A program made the position numbers and the translations under genes. A stretch of DNA of 64,000 bases, from contig JBCDIM010000009.1 in assembly GCA_038749105.1 (NCBI GenBank), positions 18,700 to 82,699 on the forward strand, in the 5' to 3' direction. A model generated the notes under the pieces. That model worked only from the letters and a program-made list of their open reading frames with translations, made no database searches and had not been told where the DNA came from. This stretch comes from JBCCOW01 sp038749105. Its GTDB lineage: Bacteria; Planctomycetota; Phycisphaerae; Phycisphaerales; Phycisphaeraceae. The number at the start of each line of letters is the position of its first letter. The first letter of the stretch is position 1. Positions 61,149 to 64,000 of this stretch are shown piece by piece.

Positions 61149-62924
61149 GTGATGAGGCGCTTATTGTTGCGAGGTCGGGGGCGTGTGATGGGGTTAGCTG
61201 TCGTGGCTGGGGCGTTGGTGTGGTCGTGGGGCACCGCGTTCGCGCAGCCGGCGGGGACGCAGCCGGGTGAGGCGGAAGCGGGGCCGGGGCTGATGGAGGT
61301 GGTGCTGGGGAACGACCTCATTGCGCTGTTCGCGGTGATCGGGGTGGGGTTGGCGATCGGGCAGGTGACGGTGGCGGGGTTGTCGCTCGGAAGCTCGGGG
61401 GTGTTGTTTGCGGCGCTGCTGCTGGGGCATCTTGGGTATGACCTGCCGGCGGGGGTGGGAACGGTTGGGCTGGTGCTATTCGTGTACTGCGTGGGGCTGA
61501 CGGCGGGGCCGAGCTTTTTCAGGGCGTTTGTGCGGCAGGGCAAGACGATGGCGACGCTGGGGGTGGTGATTGTTGGGTTGGGGTGTGTGGTGACGTGGGC
61601 GACGGCGACGATCGCGGGGATCCCGACAGACCTGGCGGTGGGCATCTTTGCGGGGTCGCTGACGAGCACGCCGGCGTTGGCGGCGGCGACGGAGGCGGTG
61701 GCGGGCGGGATGGGCACGGGGGCGGTGGGCGATCCGGGTCGGGTATCGGTGGGTTACGGGATTGCTTACCCGTATGGCGTCATTGGTGTGGTGCTGTTTG
61801 TGCAGCTGTTGCCGCGGCTGCTGAAGAAGGACATGTTGGTTTTGGAGGCCGAGCTGCCGGCTGCACATGGTGCGGTGGGTGGGGCGATTGAGCGGGCGCT
61901 GGTGACGGTCAGTAATCCGGCGGTGTTCGGGAAGCACCCGGGGGAGGTGGCAGGGCTAGAGGCGATGGCGGTGCAGGTGCCGCGGCGTCGGGAGGGGGAT
62001 CGGTTGGTGCCGATCGATGCAGGGTTTGTGTTCGAGCAGGGGGTTGACGTGTTGGTGGTGGGTCGACGGGGGGACGTGGCGGCGGCGGTGGATGTGCTCG
62101 GGGTGCGGAGCGATGCGAAGGGCTTTATTGATACGGATCGGGAACGGCGGCAGGTGGCGGTGTCGTCGGGGGGGCTGATCGGTCGGACGCTGGGGGAGGT
62201 GGACACGCTGGGCAGTTATGGGGTGGTGGTGTCGCGGATGACTCGGATGGGGTTGGACATCGTGCCTCGGCCCGGGACGGCCTTGCAGATGGGGGATTTG
62301 TTGACGGTGGTGGGGAACCCAGAGCAGTTGGAGGCGTTTGCGAAGGTGGCGGGGGACCGGGCGAAGCTCTTGGATGAGAGCCACCTGATCTCGCTGGGGT
62401 TTGGGATCACGCTGGGGGTGTTGCTGGGGATGACGCCGATCGGGCTGCCGGGCGGGGCGGCTGGAGGTTTTGTACTCGGGTTGGCGGGTGGGCCCTTGCT
62501 GGTGGCGTTGGTGATGGGTCACTTCGGGCGGATGGGGCCGTTGGTGGGATATCTGCCTCGGCCGGCGAGGCTGGTGCTGATGGAGCTGGGGCTGGTGCTG
62601 TTCCTGGCGTCGGCGGGGGTGAAGGCGGGGGGTTCGATGGTGGAGGTGATTCAGGTGTACGGGGTCGCGTTATTGGTCTCGGGGCTGGTGATCGCGACGG
62701 TGCCGATGCTGCTGGGGTTCTGGGTGGCGCGGAAGTGGTTGAAGCTGAGCGTGCTGGAGACGCTGGGCGGGGTGTGCGGGGGGATGACGTCGACGCCGGG
62801 GTTAGGGGCGGTGACGGCGAAGACAGACGCGGAGGGGCCGGTGGTGGCGTACGCGACGGCGTACCCGGTGGCGTTGATCCTGATGACGGTGTTTGCGAAG
62901 GGGTTGGTGGGGGTGTTGGGGTGA
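61149..62924 (+). CDS. AspT/YidE/YbjL-family transporter
   Basis: Membrane transporter of 591 residues related to aspartate:alanine antiporters. Two five- to six-helix membrane halves each carry a GS/T-x-TSTP-type motif: AGSLTSTPALAAATEAV and GGMTSTPGLGAVTAKTD. Two soluble RCK_C (TrkA-C) domains lie between them (for example LEAMAVQVPRR and GLIGRTLGEVDTLGSYGVVV). The N-terminus has a signal-like segment ending TAFAQP. GTG 61149 and ATG 61152 are equally possible. The substrate is unknown. Confidence 0.9.
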   Translation: MMRRLLLRGRGRVMGLAVVAGALVWSWGTAFAQPAGTQPGEAEAGPGLMEVVLGNDLIALFAVIGVGLAIGQVTVAGLSLGSSGVLFAALLLGHLGYDLPAGVGTVGLVLFVYCVGLTAGPSFFRAFVRQGKTMATLGVVIVGLGCVVTWATATIAGIPTDLAVGIFAGSLTSTPALAAATEAVAGGMGTGAVGDPGRVSVGYGIAYPYGVIGVVLFVQLLPRLLKKDMLVLEAELPAAHGAVGGAIERALVTVSNPAVFGKHPGEVAGLEAMAVQVPRRREGDRLVPIDAGFVFEQGVDVLVVGRRGDVAAAVDVLGVRSDAKGFIDTDRERRQVAVSSGGLIGRTLGEVDTLGSYGVVVSRMTRMGLDIVPRPGTALQMGDLLTVVGNPEQLEAFAKVAGDRAKLLDESHLISLGFGITLGVLLGMTPIGLPGGAAGGFVLGLAGGPLLVALVMGHFGRMGPLVGYLPRPARLVLMELGLVLFLASAGVKAGGSMVEVIQVYGVALLVSGLVIATVPMLLGFWVARKWLKLSVLETLGGVCGGMTSTPGLGAVTAKTDAEGPVVAYATAYPVALILMTVFAKGLVGVLG

Positions 62925-62976
62925 GGCAGAGGGCAGGCGCGTGCCCCGGGTCATTGACCCTGGGTTCAATGGAAAA

Positions 62977-63477
62977 TCACTCCGCGATTTTCAGGTTGGG
63001 GGTCTTGGCTTTTTTGCGGCGCTCGGCGAGATCGACGAGGATGCGCTGGGTGATGGTGCACTGGCGGACGACGGTGCCGAGCATGGAGATGAGCTCGATG
63101 GTCTGGTCGGAGTTGAGCGCCTTGCCGCGGCTGGCGGCACGGATGGCGAGGAGGGAGTCGGTGGAGGATTTGACGGCTTGGCAGGAGGCGTCGAGGGCGT
63201 CGTCGGCGTCGACCTGGCCGTCGTGGTTCACGTCGAGCTCGACTTCCATCATGGTGCAGTGCCAGTCGGTGCCAGCGGTGAAGGCGTGGAGCAGGGCCTT
63301 CTGGGCGGCGCGGCTGGGGAGGTGGCGGAGGAGCAGGCGGATGGACTCGTAGTCGGGCTGGGATTGGCCGGAGATCCAGCGGTAGACGGTGGAGGGGGAG
63401 ACGCCGGCGAGCTCGCCCATTTCCTTGGCGGAGGTGTGTTTCTGGTCAATCAGCCGCTGGAGAGTTTGTTGAAGCAT
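62977..63477 (-). CDS. HTH transcriptional regulator with an EF-hand-like loop
   Basis: A 166-residue protein. Residues 1-55 form a Cro/CI-type helix-turn-helix: SAKEMGELAGVSPSTVYRWI, then SGQSQPDYESIRLLLRHLPS. Residues 82-93 (DVNHDGQVDADD) match a canonical 12-residue calcium loop with Asp/Asn at positions 1, 3, 5 and 12, Gly at 6 and a hydrophobic residue at 8. The C-terminal part is helical (QTIELISMLGTVVRQCTITQ) and may dimerise. Calcium loops are rare in such regulators. No operator is identified. Confidence 0.85.
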   Translation of the reverse strand: MLQQTLQRLIDQKHTSAKEMGELAGVSPSTVYRWISGQSQPDYESIRLLLRHLPSRAAQKALLHAFTAGTDWHCTMMEVELDVNHDGQVDADDALDASCQAVKSSTDSLLAIRAASRGKALNSDQTIELISMLGTVVRQCTITQRILVDLAERRKKAKTPNLKIAE

Positions 63478-63557
63478 GCGGCGAAGATATCGCGCGGCGT
63501 GTTGCAGGGTTGCGAAAGTTCGCCTTGGTTGGTGCGGGGGTGGGTGGTGACGCGCCG

Positions 63558-63578
63558 GCGAGGCGTCGCCTCGCGGCT
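63558..63578 (+). repeat. GCGANGC stem-loop repeat, copy 3
   Basis: GCGAGGC-GTC-GCCTCGC forms a perfect 7-bp stem with a GTC loop, followed by GGCT. It aligns without gaps to 29024-29044, with one covarying stem pair. It lies 9 bases past the aminopeptidase stop, between that gene and the HTH regulator promoter. Confidence 0.5.
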
Positions 63579-63586
63579 ATGACGGT

Positions 63587-64000
63587 TCAGGAGACGGGTG
63601 CGGGCCAGTCGGAGAAGACGAAGCGGCCGTCCTGGGAGATGACTTCGCCGTCGGCGGTGATGGTGCCGCCGGCGGAGCCATCTTCCGGGGGGCGGAGGTC
63701 GCAGACCATGTCCCAGTGGAGGCCGGACTGGTTGGCGTTGCCGGTCTCGGGGTAGCCGGCCCCAACGGCGGCGTGGAAGGTGCCACCGATCTTCTCGTCG
63801 AAGAGTGTGTTCTTGGTGTAGTCGGTGATGTTGTAGTTGGTGCCGATGGCGATCTCGCCGAGGGCGCGGGCACCCTCGTCCTGGTCGAGCATGGCGTTGA
63901 GGAAGTCGAGGCCCTTGGAGGCTTGAGCGTCGACGACGCGGCCCTTCTCGAAGGTCAGGACGATGTCGTGGACTTCTCGGCCGTGGTGGACGGCGGGGAA
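63587..64000 (-). CDS. M29-family aminopeptidase, C-terminal part (cut by window edge)
   Basis: The C-terminal 137 residues of a metal-dependent aminopeptidase. The frame continues beyond the right edge, so the start is missing. Visible landmarks are FEKGRVVDAQASKGLDFLNA, ALGEIAIGTNYNITDYTKNT, LFDEKIGGTFHAAVGAGYPE and NQSGLHWDMVCDLRP, in which the Glu, His, Tyr and His-x-Asp of the dinuclear metal site of thermophilic M29 enzymes can be recognised. The protein ends VFSDWPAPVS. The first in-window ATG (63892) is internal and not the start. Confidence 0.9.
   Translation of the reverse strand, partial: FPAVHHGREVHDIVLTFEKGRVVDAQASKGLDFLNAMLDQDEGARALGEIAIGTNYNITDYTKNTLFDEKIGGTFHAAVGAGYPETGNANQSGLHWDMVCDLRPPEDGSAGGTITADGEVISQDGRFVFSDWPAPVS

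Noticed and set aside
62972..62992. Hairpin GAAAATC...GATTTTC at the end of the HTH gene as a terminator
   Set aside because: The stem includes the stop codon and is AT-rich, and no U-tract follows on the minus strand.

Overview
The window is about 64 kb of high-G+C bacterial chromosome, roughly two thirds G+C by eye. Several features suggest a planctomycete, most likely class Phycisphaerae. These are a futalosine-pathway MqnC, a YdjY-type lipoprotein, paired membrane proteins with CxxCGYxLxG zinc ribbons beside leuS, and many short secreted or conserved proteins of unknown function. The lineage is inferred from gene content only. I see no rRNA, tRNA, CRISPR array or complete transposon.

Region 1 (1-27108) is one long plus-strand operon of 23 genes for a surface polysaccharide. 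Most neighbours overlap by 1, 4 or 8 bases. It encodes a Wzm/Wzt-type ABC exporter whose ATPase carries a C-terminal glycan-recognition domain. It also encodes a pyruvyltransferase directly followed by a MurB-like flavoprotein, an O-antigen ligase/polymerase-like membrane protein, a sulfotransferase and a CDP-paratose 2-epimerase-like enzyme. The remaining 16 genes are glycosyltransferases: families GT2, GT4 and GT8, including three tandem GT8 paralogues and a 729-residue GT2 plus GT-B fusion. Together they would build, decorate and export a complex, probably acidic glycan. The adjacent pyruvyltransferase and MurB homologue are the most suggestive novelty, because they could make a lactyl-ether (muramic-acid-like) sugar.

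Region 2 (27109-44448) is mostly housekeeping: trpG/pabA-like amidotransferase, leuS between two zinc-ribbon membrane proteins, a PfkB-family kinase, a CysQ/Hal2-type phosphatase (a plausible partner of the sulfotransferase through PAP turnover), dnaB, carB and mnmC. A short minus-strand remnant ending in GYTDYP looks like the tail of a lost Old Yellow Enzyme gene.

Region 3 (44482-51347) holds small or poorly characterised genes: a YjfB-like motility protein, a PilZ protein, two lipoproteins, a membrane coiled-coil protein, a histidine-rich secreted protein, a 48-residue secreted peptide, a 472-residue unknown and a DUF2238 membrane protein.

Region 4 (about 51420-52800) is an AT-richer accessory patch with a GNAT acetyltransferase and a SUKH (SMI1/KNR4) immunity-type protein, separated by an inverted pair of REP-like palindromes.

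Region 5 (52801-64000) returns to core genes: DEAD-box helicase, alr, an alpha/beta hydrolase, pyrH-frr, a secreted HELGH protein, mqnC, an AspT/YidE-type transporter, an HTH regulator with an EF-hand-like loop, and the C-terminal part of an M29 aminopeptidase cut by the window edge. Several families of short palindromic repeats sit between genes throughout.
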